From NCBI GenBank assembly GCA_028023455.1, contig JAQFVV010012423.1, positions 932,001-996,000 on the forward strand: a stretch of 64,000 bases of DNA, read 5' to 3'. The DNA comes from Epiperipatus broadwayi. Taxonomy: Eukaryota; Onychophora; Udeonychophora; Euonychophora; Peripatidae. Shown here piece after piece: positions 22,959 to 35,297 of the stretch. The position numbers and the translations under genes are program-made. The notes under the pieces are model-generated. The model saw only the letters and a list, made by a program, of their open reading frames with translations, did no database searches and had not been told where the DNA came from. The number at the start of each line of letters is the position of its first letter. The stretch's first letter is position 1.

Positions 22959-23418
22959 TAAACACCAGAAATTAAAAAAAAACTAAAGAAAATTCGCAAT
23001 AAATACAATATCAGAACAGCTATCCAAAGCCATATGACAATATGAAAAATTCTATCATCTACAAAGTCTAGACATGAATACTGAAAATAAAAACTGCATC
23101 TATAAAATACCATGGAAATGTGGAAGATTGTATACTGGTGAGATCAGTAACTCCATTGAAAACCAATTGAAAGAGCACAAACTGTTGATTAGGAAAGAGA
23201 AAACAGATATGTCTACAGTAGTAGTATCTGTTTGTAGTAAGGATTATGTGTTCATTTGGGAAAATTCAAAAATGTTGCATAGAGAAGAAAAAGTACAAAG
23301 AAGAAAATTCAAAAAAGCTACTCACATGATAATGGCAAATAATTCCATAAGTCAACCTGGTATGATAATAAAAAATTTCAGGAAACCATTAATTAACTTT
23401 GGTTTTAGGAAAAAATGA
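22959..23418 (+). pseudogene. Penelope-like element C-terminus with GIY-YIG endonuclease
   Basis: An open frame of 114 codons (23074-23418) reads NCIYKIPWKCGRLYTGEI near its start, then ENQLKEH, and later REEKVQRRKFKKAT. This is the GIY-YIG endonuclease of Penelope-like retroelements, in which the IYKI/GRLYTGE block matches the usual YxIPC..G..YIGET pattern and REx-YxRKxKEA is the second conserved block. Just upstream, in another frame, 22962-23060 encodes TPEIKKKLKKIRNKYNIRTA, the linker between reverse transcriptase and endonuclease, with a stop at 22959, a second in-frame stop, and a shift relative to the endonuclease frame. The reverse transcriptase domain is missing upstream. It is a 5'-truncated dead copy. 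The GIY-YIG assignment is firm; the subfamily is not determined. Confidence 0.85.
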
Positions 23419-23475
23419 AGAAATCAGACGGATCTTCATAGATAAGTATATAAAACTTTTACTGATTGTTGTCTT

Positions 23476-23580
23476 TGGTAGAATAGCTCAGTTGTTTAAA
23501 TGTTACCTTAACATCCAATATTCAAGAATCTAAAGATGCAGGTTTGATTCCCATGCTGATACTGTCACTAGTCAGGCCAG
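23476..23580 (+). mobile_element. tRNA-derived SINE, different family
   Basis: A-box-like tagctcagttgttt and B-box-like caggtttgattcccatgctg, separated by an extended anticodon region (ttaacatccaatattcaaga), followed by actgtcactagtcaggccag. It lacks the S1 3' end, so it is a separate family. No duplication found. Confidence 0.65.
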
Positions 23581-23590
23581 TTACACCTGA

Positions 23591-24769
23591 AAAAAAGAGG
23601 AAATAATACCTCTTGATACATTGTGTATAAACTAACATCTGTGCTATTATTAACAATTGAAGGTAATTGGAAAATTTAAATAACTTTTTTTAAAGACATT
23701 TCAATACATAATTTTATATGATAGAAATAGACCAATATATAAGTACAACTAAAATACCATCATTACAAATCTTCAGGCAAACATTTATATAAATTTGACT
23801 CCAGATCAGTAACTTTGTAATTTACTACACTTATTTTTCTTTAACAATAGTTAGTTATCTTTTTCCCCATGAAAGAAATCACTTAATTCTTTATCTCATA
23901 AAATAAAAGCATATTTTTATTGTAATGCCATCTATAGTATGGATGAGTAAGGAATGATTGCCAGATTGTAGTATGTTTAAATCTTTATTTGCAGAAATTT
24001 TTTTGGCTTTTGCTTTTATAAATAAAGCTGGAATTAAGTTATATATTGCAATGGTCAGGTTCAAGCCCTTCTCGTTGCACCTTTCAGTTTAACCACCAAA
24101 CTTCTGTGCTGGGTTCAAACTCTATTAAAATGAACATTTTAATAAATAATCATAAACTTTCTATCATGGCTGGGTGCACAGCATTATATATGCACATATG
24201 AATAAACGTTGTACATACATAGGCTAGTAGTTGTTACAGCAAATATAATGTTAAATCATTTATTTATAAAATATAAAATTTAATGTTATAATTTGAAATA
24301 GTAAAAATGTCAATTTATTAAATTTAATAAATATAAATTCGTACGTGGATGTATAATTCACCTTATATAATAATAATATATATATATAGAGTGGCATGAT
24401 TTTTGTTTTTGTAAAAGAGCAAAAAGTTTTTAGTTAGAAATAAAAAAGTTAGCGATAAACAGATTTGCATTTAAGTCCACCACACCTGGGATTAAATCAA
24501 ATAGAAAGTTGATAATTACTATAGTAAATTTATTTATAGCAAAAATAGTCATTAAAATCGCTTTAGCAAACTATTTTGACACCTGGGAGAGGATTTGCGG
24601 CATCATGGAAACCTAAATAAAAGTATGTTTGATCAAATTGAGAAATGTTACATTTTAGTGTGATATTTTAGATAGAGTTAATGGGTTTCCAGGCGAAGCA
24701 GGTTCGTTTCTAGTAAAAGTATAAATAGGGTCAATTGTAAGGTTGTAAGGAGGAAGTCATTAAATTTAG
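23591..24769. other. AT-rich, weak tRNA-like scraps
   Basis: At about 24048-24120 there are two B-box-like strings (caggttcaagccc, gggttcaaac) with no full tRNA-like body. Otherwise nothing. Confidence 0.4.
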
Positions 24770-25010
24770 AAGGTGTCGCCATGCTGAATCTACATCAGAT
24801 CGATCTTTGAAAGATCTGATGGGAGAAAGGCGACGGCTGCTTCTAATCCCAATGAAAGAATGATGTGATCACTGCTAGCCGATGCTTCAACCACTAGAGC
24901 TGCCACAAAAAACCGTCCAGCTATGTCCGCTCAAGAAGATCATACTACCTGAAAGCCAACACCTGCTTCTACAGACCAGCAACTAATTAATCGGTAAAGC
25001 CAATCCATAT
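24770..25010. other. GC-richer island with a 9-bp hairpin
   Basis: Base composition rises well above the surroundings. CATCAGATC (24793-24801) pairs with GATCTGATG (24813-24821) across an 11-nt loop. No coding similarity was seen in any frame. It could be an exon of a non-coding gene, part of an unrecognised repeat, or a regulatory element. Confidence 0.4.
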
Positions 25011-25739
25011 TCTCAGAGCTCTGTGTTAACGAACTATTTCTAAATTAAAATTTTCCACTTCAAAGTTAAAAGCTAGCAAACTATAAAATAATGTAATTTT
25101 TTTAAAACTCCTATAAATGTTTATTATAAATTCTCGTTTAAGTAATTATCTCATTTGTATAACTTGTCTATATCTTAATTAAACTAAATGTAACCTATGC
25201 TAATTTCTTAGTCAATCACTGTGGCTGTGCCTATAATATTTCTTTACTGTTATTCTTATATGCCAATGCTTTGAAGCAGCGAGCATTTAAATGCAATAAA
25301 TATGCAGAGATATAATTGCAAATATCTTCCCCATAGCTATTTTCTCAAAAACATTACGATGCTCGTTGGTTCGAATTCTTATAAATTTTAGTTAATTTTT
25401 AAATGTATGGTAGCCTGCTATTAAATTTCATCTTACTGAGATTAAAGTAATGTGCTGGTCTTAGTAATATGAAAGTATATTCAGAAATTATATGGCCATT
25501 CGATCAATATACTTTCCCCTCCTCTGTAATAAATTATATATATAGATTGAAACCTGTAAACCAGAGTTTATTATATTTTCTTTATCCCTGTAATGTCGCT
25601 TGATTTTATATAGCGTTGTTAGAATTGGCTAATGATAGTAATACTGACTGGGCTATTGCCCCTATTTTTGTAATAATTAATATATTTTTGCTTGGCAGAT
25701 TAGATACTTTAAATTCACGTTCTATGCTTAACGTTTTTC
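25011..25739. other. AT-rich, no gene recognised
   Basis: Nothing supported; the short open frame starting at 25616 has no recognisable domain. Confidence 0.4.
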
Positions 25740-25985
25740 TGCATCTTCTTAAGATGGGACTTCAGGAAAGGTCATCCCATCTTACCTTCTTTCAGAGCAC
25801 CCACGAGTAAGGCCGGACATAATAATTCCCAGCAGTCATGTTAGCCACCCCGACCTTTTTAGCAGCAGGATGCTCGGTTCCAGGGTACCTACCGGTGTTT
25901 GTCACAAAAACCCTTGACCAATCTATCTGCAGGGCACTCTGTTATTGTAATTTGCCGGTGCTGTAGCATGTCGGTGATCTCTTTA
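25740..25985. other. GC-richer island with a hairpin
   Basis: AAGATGGGA (25751-25759) pairs with TCCCATCTT (25775-25783) across a 15-nt loop, followed by about 200 bp of mixed composition (aaggccggacataataattc, ccagggtacctaccggtg). No protein or RNA family recognised. A third such patch is at about 26575-26720. Confidence 0.4.
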
Positions 25986-28900
25986 TAGCCAATTCTTGTT
26001 CCATAATTTAATTAATTATTCAGTATTAAACTGTCATTTATATCTTTGGTTTGGAGGTTCAGTCTCTACTCTGAGCTAAATTACACGCTCATACTTTATT
26101 AAAGTAATAATGTCTTCATAAATATTTTGCTTAAAATATTTATTTAAATGTTTAAATAAAATAATATTTAAAAAGAAAAGATAATAATTATTTGCCTAAG
26201 ACTGTTACAGCAAATTTAAATAGTGGCTACCACTTTCAATAGTAATTGGCAGAATCTTATTTAGGCACAACTTAGTGATTATTTAAATGTACCTTCATAT
26301 TAATAATTAAGGATTTGATGAAGAGAAATGTCAACTCCTCACAGTATAAAGCCTGCATGCTTTCCAACATTAAATTATGTTTTGTTTAATAAATATATGT
26401 TAAATTTATTCTGGTTTCGTATTATTTCTCGTTCCTATTTCAATCCAATTCAGTTTTAGTTAATTATATATGTGATATAACTATATATGCATTAATTACC
26501 ATTTATAAAAGTTATCTTTAATTTCGTGCTGGTAGCAATTAAATTAGTTAATATGTATATTTAAGTCCCGAGTTTCATGCTTCTCCCTGCCCTATGCCGG
26601 CCGTGAAAGATAATACTACATGTAACTTCAAGTGTGGTCATTCGTAGGGTCTTGAGTCGTGGAGTACAGGCAAATGAGTTGAAGTTGGATTTGATTTGGG
26701 ATGTCACAATCCTGATCTGGTCGACTTTGGTCTTTTTGTCTAGATTCTAAATTCTGTTACGCGAATATACAAAACTTGACCGTTACAATATCTAACAATA
26801 ACTTTCAAGTCCATTTTACTATTCAAAACTGCAAACTTGAAATTCAAAACATCTTAAGGTGTGATCCCAAGCCAGTTTTCTTTTTCTTAATTGTATAACT
26901 TGCACCATCATATATTGTGTAAAATTAAATATTAAGTCGATTTTATTAATATTTCTAACCAGGGGAAAAATATGATGACAATAAATAAAAATCAGGATAC
27001 TAAAATATGTAGTTACTAATCTGGAATCAGATTTATATAATTTGAGTTCAAAACCTTAGGTTGTTGTAAATACCAGCCTTGTACTTTAAATTATAAAAGA
27101 ATGTTAAGAGCAATTGCTACATGCATAATTGCATTATTTTAAGTGTTGAATCCCAAACATCATTGTTGAAAGTAAACACTAAAAACAATTTAGAGATGAG
27201 ATTTGAATGCACTACCATCTCATATTTATTGTTTATTTAATATTACTACAACTGACACCAAATACATAGATGCTCTTGTTTTACTATATATGAGATAAAA
27301 CAAAGAATTAAATGATCTATTGTTATAATAATTTGTATTATAACTGGTTTTAAATAGCCATCAATATTTATTAGACCTATGTATATATGATATGAACCAT
27401 AGTCCAGTGCTCTTAAGTATATGATACTTTTCTTATCAGTGATGACTATTATATTGCAAATGTATTTTTATATCATCAGTGCATTAACACTTCATTGACT
27501 AACTCCAGATTTCCCTTTTCCTCCAGATAACTGATGAATTGCTGAATTGACTACAAGATGACTTCCTAATAAAATTTTAGGCTTGTTTTTATAAATTTTT
27601 AGTTGCTTAAAAATCTAGTTGAATTTGAATTCAGACATCAAATCTGTGAATGATAAATAAATGTGCTAACCATATTTTGCCATGATGATCTACATCAATT
27701 CTTATGGGACTGACATTACTCACTAGCTAAAAACATCTACTGAACAATTGTCATAACCTTCTAAAAATTGCAGTAATGGTTGCGTTCATTGGTAGCATGC
27801 TGATAATAAAATATAATGGAGAGCAACTACTAATACAGAAAAGTCTGCTGAAGAAACAAATTAAACTAATCATAATATGAAATCAAATAACAGATCAAAT
27901 ACAAATGTATATTTTGTGTAGATATATTTGTGTTTCATGATTGGTTTCTACAGTTATCACAAAGCTAATCTTTAATATTATGTTCTTTTTTGTCACTCTT
28001 TTTCTTGAGTTAGAATGAACCTACTTGTAAATAAGTCCGAGTAATAATCATAAATATAAAATGTAGTATAATAATTGACTGTTCAATTACATTTTCAGAT
28101 TTAATGGTATTTATGAAGTAATCAGTTCAAGATTTATAGGTTGAACCAGCTTTTAAAACTGGGTTCTTTGTGAAAACCAATAGATGCACACATCAACAGG
28201 AGTAATACTGATAATATTCTAAGTAAACAAAGTTATAAGTTTAAATTATAAGTTATAAAATGAAGATTTTTAAATTTACATCTCTAATCAGTCTTTTCCA
28301 TATAAACAACACCAATGAGTTATGATCCACAAAAATGGCCACACACTTTTTTATATTCATAAAAAATTGTTGGTAGTATTTTATCATTTTTGCTGTATTA
28401 TGCATTATAATAATTTAATTTCTAGATTAGTCCTCATTTCACTTTAGGATACAGGACGGTAATTTCTGCATGTTATACTATTAGATATCTTAAAATTAAT
28501 CCTACTTCATTATTTTATACATGGGATTATAATAATTTTATTCAGGAATGGTATACATTTAAAATTTACATTACATCTTAAAAAGATAATGAAGAATGCT
28601 ATTTAACTTTGCATGATGAGAAATCTAAAACCACTGTTTTTGTTTATTAGATGGTTTATTATATCTTTCAATATGTTGACTAATCAAATTAGTTTACATA
28701 GAATATTATCTGCATTATTATATTTATTTGCATTTACTAACTTTGACAAAGATGTTGAAAGCTGACACTATTTTAATTGATTATAGTCTGAAAATTTGAT
28801 CAGAGAATTAATTATTATATTATAATGACCATTATTTATTTAGAAAACCGATTAATAATTGTAATGTTAACTGAAACTAGCACTTTTTCATGCTGTCTTT

Positions 28901-29084
28901 TTTTTTAAATATATTTTTATTAGATTAAAATCCCCTATACTTATTCTTATTAGATTACTAATTATGCATGATATTAAATATTATCATGTGTGGTTAACAC
29001 AACAGGGTGACTGACAGGCCTGGACTAGTTGGTGTTTAAATTTTATAGACCTCCCTGTAATAATCATTCATATTAATTTTTCAA
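25986..29084. other. AT-rich, no gene recognised
   Basis: A GC-richer patch lies at about 26575-26720 (ccctatgccggccgtgaaag). The remainder is AT-rich with no coding, tRNA-like or transposon signals that I can defend. Confidence 0.4.
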
Positions 29085-29092
29085 ACATAGAC

Positions 29093-29426
29093 GTAAACCA
29101 CTAAACATCACATGTTCACCATTTCTTATGCTTACTCATAACTATTATTAAAACAGGCAAAACTCTCCATACAGTAGTGCCACTCAGTGCAAGCCAGAGT
29201 AATCAATGGATGCCAGAAGGCTTGTGCATAAAATTCCTATCTAGATGCAGTGCTCTCAGATCCAAGGCTCCTCACTGATGAAAGCCACAAGCTAGAAACT
29301 AGTCTGGGGATATTGGATGAGTAGGCACTAGATAGGGATTTTATGCACAAGCCTTCTGGTATCCATTGATTACTCTGGCTTGCACTGAGTTGGCATTACC
29401 GCATGCAAAGTTTTGCGTTTTAATAT
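29093..29426. mobile_element. HH-family element with intact ribozyme
   Basis: The 8-bp repeat acatagac flanks it (29085-29092 and 29427-29434). The left part is inverted unit sequence (aacatcacatgttcacc ... actctccatacagtagtg ... cttgtgcataaaattcctat). At about 29242 it switches to the forward unit (agatgcagtgctctcagatc), runs through the ribozyme at 29260-29318 and the 3' segment, and ends near gcaaagttttgcg. The compact size and high similarity to the 35-kb copy suggest a fairly young insertion. Confidence 0.88.
29260..29318 (+). ncRNA. Hammerhead ribozyme, complete
   Basis: CTGATGA at 29275-29281; stem II region AAGC-CACAA-GCTA, of which AGC/GCT pairs; GAAA at 29295-29298; stem III ACTAGT (29298-29303, self-complementary); predicted cleavage after C29304 in the triplet GTC. 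Inner stem I is TCCTCA (29269-29274) with TGGGGA (29305-29310); outer stem I is ATCCAA (29260-29265) with TTGGAT (29313-29318), separated by a GGC/TA internal loop. Hammerheads cleave their own RNA and here would define the unit ends. Stem II is short, as in minimal type I hammerheads of retroelements. Confidence 0.88.
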
Positions 29427-29434
29427 ACATAGAC

Positions 29435-31270
29435 TTCATAAAACTATTTTTTTTCTGAAGTTGATTTTTCTGGTATAAAGAAAATAATAAAAATTAAAGT
29501 ACTGAATTTTTAATAATTCTTTTTTTTTTTTTTTTAGTGTTATCCTTTTCCCAATTGAAATCTCATTCCAGCTGATAGTTTTTTTTACAAAATTTAATTA
29601 ATAATGAGCACGACTAGTCAAATTACTAAATCTCTCTATACATGCGTGTGTAAATACATACACACAATTGCACATAAATGTAGACTTGTATATTCTACAC
29701 ACTATTAACCTGCATTTATTTTACCGCTTATTAAGAGCATAATTACTTTATTTTTAGACCAGCTATAAAAAAAATAAGTATTTATTTATATGCTATAATT
29801 ATAATACGCATGCTTTTTTTTTTAATAATTAAATAACATCTAAAACCTTTCTGAGTCAAATTAATTGCATCTAAAAATAGAAAATAAAAATAATTAGTAA
29901 ACAATAATTAAATGCTATAATTTTAAAAACAAATTATTTCTTTGATTAGTAAATGATTAAATAACTTATTTTCTCAACACGTTTAAGTTCGGAAAATATC
30001 TTTTAAAATAGAAAATATTATCCTTTAATTAAAGCATAAAACCTGAGTCTAGATAGGATTTTTTTTAATCAACCTAATATAGATAAAAGATTGAGATCAG
30101 CGACATTAAAAAAAAAAAAATTATTATATATGTGGGGAAAGCCATATATAACTATATAAGTTAAAAATAAAAACAAAAATAATTAAACAACGATTATTTT
30201 CTATCGCGGCAAGACCGATTCTTAATGTCCCAAACTAAGATTGTCCATTCTTTTCTGTTCTTCACGATGCAATGAAGGACTGTAAAGTGTATCTTTGTGG
30301 TTTTCAAATATAGTATCTATCCATCTCACTCCAGAGCTCAAGATCTATGGATCATGACTCCAGTTCTGGTGCTCAAATTCCATGTGAATTGCTGAGCAAT
30401 AAACCATTCGATTACTTTTTGATGGTCATACTTGGAATCTTAAAAAACAACAACACAACAAAAATATACATAAAGAAAATTAGCTGAATTAAAAATATTT
30501 TTTTTTGAAAATAAGTTCACAGCTTTTAATCAATTTTATTCTATATTAATAAATTCAGATAAATATATTCAAATAAACTTTAAAAAACTTTCTGAAATAA
30601 TATGATGATTTTGTGGATTTACCTAAATTCAAATTTAAAATAGAATTATTTTTATTAAAAGTGTATCTGCAATAAACTGTAGTGTATAAGTTAAGAACAA
30701 TCAGTTTGTCAATATGTGGGAGTAGTAAACTACTTCTATATAAAGTGTTAAAAATACAGGCAGTTTGATCATAATGGCAGTCTATTTAGATATGAGACTA
30801 GTTTCAATGTATAAAAAAAAACTGATTTCAGTTTAGTTGCAGAAACCACAGAATTAACAGTTAGTGCATCATTTTTTATTGAGTACAGATGGCTGTTTCT
30901 TTGTGCCAAAGAACTGCCATAATCTTTCTACTTACTTCTATAATGTATGAAGTGGGCTATGCTTTAAATCTCAGCATTGTTAATCCATTAAAAAAAATTA
31001 TGAACTTTATTTCAGATATAACCTCACAATTCATCCTAACACTTATATACTATTATGATTGCTATGTTCTTTTCTGTATTACTCTAATAACATTTATTGA
31101 CAACCAACAACAGTTATACATTTTATCATAATTGATATATAGAATTGATGTATGCATTTTTTGTTCAGACTTTTACTTAGCATGTTTAATAAAACTTGTA
31201 TATATTGCATACTTAAAGTAAATGTCATATTTTTTTACATTTTTTGGACTTTATAAATACAGTAACAACT
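29435..31270. other. AT-rich with one SINE-like segment
   Basis: 30325-30405 (ctccagagctcaagatctat ... ccagttctggtgctcaaatt) resembles 56922-57010 and is listed separately. The open frame at 30889-31131 has no recognisable domain. Confidence 0.45.
30325..30405 (+). repeat. Shared repeat with 56.9 kb, probable SINE
   Basis: The order agctcaagatc, ggatcatgactccagttctg, gctcaaattccatgtgaa parallels gagcttaagag, ggattatagtcaaattctg, gctcaaacttcttatgaa at about 56931-57006, at modest identity. The 56.9-kb copy starts with gatgcagtggtcgagtagc, a Leu/Ser-tRNA-like D arm, so the family is probably tRNA-derived. Confidence 0.5.
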
Positions 31271-31500
31271 TTCTCCATACACCTAGTGCAAGTCATAGTA
31301 ATCAATCAATGCAAGAAGATTAGTGCATTAAAATCTTTATCTAGTACCTACTCATCCAATATCTCCAATCTAGTTTTTAGCTTATGATTTTCATCAGTTA
31401 GAAGAATTGAATCTGTAAGCTCTGCATCTAGATCTTTGGATCTAATGCATCTCTTCAGCAACTATCATTTACCTTTTTAATTACTTATAAAGTTATGGTG
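31271..31500 (-). mobile_element. HH-family element, single decayed unit
   Basis: Reverse-orientation unit only: ctccatacacctagtgcaag ... ctactcatccaatatctcca ... atctagatctttggatctaa ... ttataaagttatgg. There is no forward arm. Flanking duplication not identified. Confidence 0.75.
31354..31412 (-). ncRNA. Decayed hammerhead ribozyme
   Basis: Minus strand: CTGATGA is intact, but the GAAAC box reads aaaac and TAGTC reads tagat, so the cleavage triplet is lost. Probably inactive. Confidence 0.65.
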
Positions 31501-32852
31501 GTCATGTGCTGTTATAGTATTCTATATATGCAGATAATTATTTGTGTAAGTTAGTTGATGTAACTAGAAGTCTTTCTGTATATTCCTTCTATACACATCA
31601 GGCTAATACTGATATATAAATATTGTAATGATATGAAAGGAAGGAATGGCATGGGGAGATTGACTAATCATCATCATCATTACCATTCCCATAACATATA
31701 GTATAATTGACAAATATAGTCTGAATAAAAATAAAATGAATAACTAAGGAGCTGAGAGTCAGCATGCATTAAACAATATAAGGAAATATAAGTAATAATA
31801 ATAATAATGAAATTATCTTACCATTAAAAAAAGTAATCAATAATCAACATTCAATTTTATGACCGAAATCTAAAAAGGTACACTACAAAACAGGCTACTT
31901 ATCTAGCAACTGCCAAATTTAGGGCAAGACATACAATCATTATTTGGATGCACATACTTAAATGCTATTTCATCACTCATAATAAATAAAAATAATGCTC
32001 AGATACTAATACATTCTGATTATCCTCAATGCAATGTCCATATGGTATGATGAGGATACATACCCTCTATAAACTAAATTGTTAATAATAAACAAAGTGC
32101 AGGGAATGGACTTTAAAGATTGTACCTTTGCATCATCCAAAGTTATCATTTAGATGTCCAAACACAAACTTAAACCACTACATCTATATAACTGACTATT
32201 GTTGTTTTCTAAAACTAATTCAAGATTATAAGACTCTAGGAACTATAACTGTAAAGAATATAAATACAACAGCTTACATTATTTTAAATTGTTTATAGGT
32301 TTACTTTACTATAATTAAATAGTTTTACTGGAATAATTTAAAAATCCTTAAGCCCTGAGTTGTAATGAAATCAAGTCACACTGTCAATTCATAGATCAGA
32401 TATCTGGAGGAATAAAGACATTAACACTAGAATATTTTTATAAACAATTATTTAATAAATTAACTTGTTAATAAATCAGAAAGTTAAAAAAATGTCATGA
32501 TAATATGATAATTTAAATTCATATATTTTTATCAAAAGTATAAGAATAAATTCATATAACAATAATATGTTTAACTACCATATTCACTCTCAATTTTATT
32601 ATCAATATGACTAAATAACAAAGGGTATTTTATGTGTCTAAACCACATCTTATAGTAAATATGCATTAATATTAAAATTATAATAAATATAAACATTACT
32701 TCCATCACAGTGTACCTTTAAATATACATATTATAATAATATTATATGACATTATTTGTTTATTAGATGATGATGTCAAGATAATGAAAGATGAAAACCA
32801 GATAATTTAATAAATATAAAATCAATTTATTAACAAAAATGAAATAAAATAT

Positions 32853-32899
32853 ATAATAATAATAATAATAACAACAACAATAATAATAATAATAATAAA
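32853..32899. repeat. (TAA)n/(CAA)n microsatellite
   Basis: About 47 bp of TAA repeats interrupted by CAA units. Confidence 0.9.
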
Positions 32900-33740
32900 T
32901 CAAGTTCTTAGTATACCAGAGATAAATAATTTTTAGTGACGTCAATTATAAGAGCTTTTTTCCAATTTCTTCTATATTAATAATTGTAAATGTGTATCTC
33001 TACTTGTCGTAGAACAAAATAAGTCATTGAAGAATGTTGTTAAGTAAGAAATAATGGAAATTTAAGTATTAATAATTATTAAGAGAAAATAAAATAGGGC
33101 TTTATTGAATCCCTATGTATAATAATTCAATCAGTCTCATCTAGATAACTTTCTAATATAAGTCTATTTATTTCTTAAAATACAAAATGTTCACCCTGTT
33201 ATAGTATAACACTTTAAAGATATGGTATTATCTAATCTAGTTTCTATAGATACATGTGGCATTAGATATGATGCTTATTTAAACTAACATTTATGAATTT
33301 AAAAAAATATAATGGATGTTATTAGAAGCTTCTCTCTATTAAACAACAATATAATTTATGTAGATCTTATTGCCATGAACATAATATAAGTTTACAAATT
33401 ATTCTTTAAACAATCTTTCAAGTACATATTTTTATAAAATGTAGGGGCAGCTCTTATAAAATATTTTCAAACTTTACAACTATAATCAGGTATCCAACTT
33501 TTTAATATTTTATAGCAGTTAATAGAACAAAATAGACTGATGCTTAGAAATCAATAAAACATATGAAATATATAAACTATTATATTTTAATTATTATTAA
33601 TAATAATTAATATTAATTAACAACTTCTCTTCAAAACACATTATAGACACCCTCATGTGATCGATGCTAAAATAATATAATTTAAATTATACTATCTCTA
33701 CAATCCTTTTATTCATATTTCTTCTATAAGGCAATTATTT

Positions 33741-33840
33741 ATAATAATAATAATAATAATAATAACAATAATAATAATAATAATAATAATTATAATAATA
33801 ATAATAATAATAATAACAACAACAATAAAACAACAATAAT
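33741..33840. repeat. (TAA)n microsatellite, imperfect
   Basis: About 100 bp of TAA repeats with CAA interruptions toward the right end. Confidence 0.9.
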
Positions 33841-35144
33841 AAATATATTAAATTATATGCATATTCTTTAATCTAAAGATCACTTAAAGTTTTTAAGAGT
33901 TTTAATATTTTATTCTGGCAAAACTTTTTAAAATGTTTAAAAATAATCACAGTGGATAGAATCAAAATTAATCCCTGTAGAACAAGTAAATGGTGATGAA
34001 ATTTATCTTCTGAATAAAATCCATTATGGGTAAGTTTTAAATATTCACTCAAATAACAAGTTGTTTTTTCATTTCTAAAGGTGTATAGCAGATAATTAGT
34101 AATTTCTTGGGAAGTGAAATTAATTAATTGTCGCATTACTTTAGAAAATTATTTACAAAGAAAATTCCATTAGTTTTAAAACTGGTTTAAACCAAATATC
34201 CAATGTACAGATGTTTATACAATAACTTTTTTAATATTTGCTTTAATTATAGTAGCCCAAATATTTTCATTTCAATAAAATCTCTAAATTTCATTTTGTT
34301 CATGCATTTTACCATGGTGAATATTTTTTACATTTTGATTCATTTGAACAGTTTTAGAGAGTTGCATTTGCCATGAGGACAAATGATTGTTGAATTTATT
34401 ACTATTTTATCATTATAGTTAATGATACCAAAATGGCTGGCTTTGTGCAGTTTTCCAGCCAATAACTAGAAATCAGAATGATTCTTCCCATATGCACATA
34501 TTTATAGGTTTTAACCATGTGACTGATTTCATCATCATCTTTATTCAAAATTTTTAACACTTTTAGTATTTTAAATTAATTACTTTATTCACATGTTTAA
34601 CAATTAACTTTGTGCAGTTGTGTCTTTTTCAAATTAAATACACAATTTTTAAAATTGCTACAAGAACCTCAAATTCTATAAAAATACAGGAAGACATATT
34701 GGATTTGTAAAATTTACCTTATAAGGTAACTGAATTTATAATGTTAGTAGAATTTTAATAATAATGATAATAACAATATTACTGATAGTAATAATAATAA
34801 GTTATAAACCAATAAATTTTTTTTGGTTATCTGTATCATTGCAATTTAAGAATATCAAAAACCCATCACATTTTCTCTTCCCCCCCCCCCATGTAAAATT
34901 TTTGTGACTTATAACCTTTGATGAATTACAGCACAAGATTGATAATTCAGCTAATAACATTTTTAAGTTACCAGCACCAAATTTTAATTTTATATTTAGT
35001 AGTAAACCATTCTTATGAAAATAGAAAAACTTTTAATATACTCCATTTTTATTCATACAACACTCTCCATACGCCCTGTGCCAACCAGATCAATCAATGG
35101 ATGCCAGAAGGCTTATGCATAAAATCCCCATCTAGTGCCTACTC

Positions 35145-35203
35145 ATCCAATATCCTCAGACTAGTTTCTGGCTTGTGGCCTTCATCAGTGAGGAGACTTG
35201 GAT
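35145..35203 (-). ncRNA. Hammerhead ribozyme, complete
   Basis: Minus strand. CTGATGA, stem II GGC-CACAA-GCC, GAAAC, TAGTC with predicted cleavage between 35159 and 35158. Inner stem I TCCTCA/TGAGGA is fully Watson-Crick here (a G-U pair in other copies is A-U). Outer stem I ATCCAA/TTGGAT is intact. Together with the 15.05-kb copy this is the best formed ribozyme in the window. Confidence 0.87.
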
Positions 35204-35297
35204 CTGAGAGCACTGCAACTAGATCTTAGGATGTAATGCAACCCTCGAGCAGCCACCTTTTATCTCTACTTAACTACAAAACTATGGGTGCTCTCAG

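Larger units (their letters stand above)
31501..35043. other. AT-rich with (TAA)n tracts, no gene recognised
   Basis: Contains the microsatellites at 32853 and 33741. No coding similarity. An ATC-repeat at about 31668-31680 resembles the RTE tail but has no RTE sequence beside it. Confidence 0.45.

Noticed and set aside
23940-24130. Possible tRNA gene from two B-box-like strings
   Set aside because: No paired acceptor stem or A box could be assembled.
31662-31700. ATC repeat resembling the RTE 3' tail
   Set aside because: The flanking bases do not match the RTE 3' end well enough, unlike the stub at 41.8 kb.
34918-35229. 103-codon plus-strand open frame
   Set aside because: It runs from unique sequence into the HH-family element; the C-terminal half is the repeat read in reverse.
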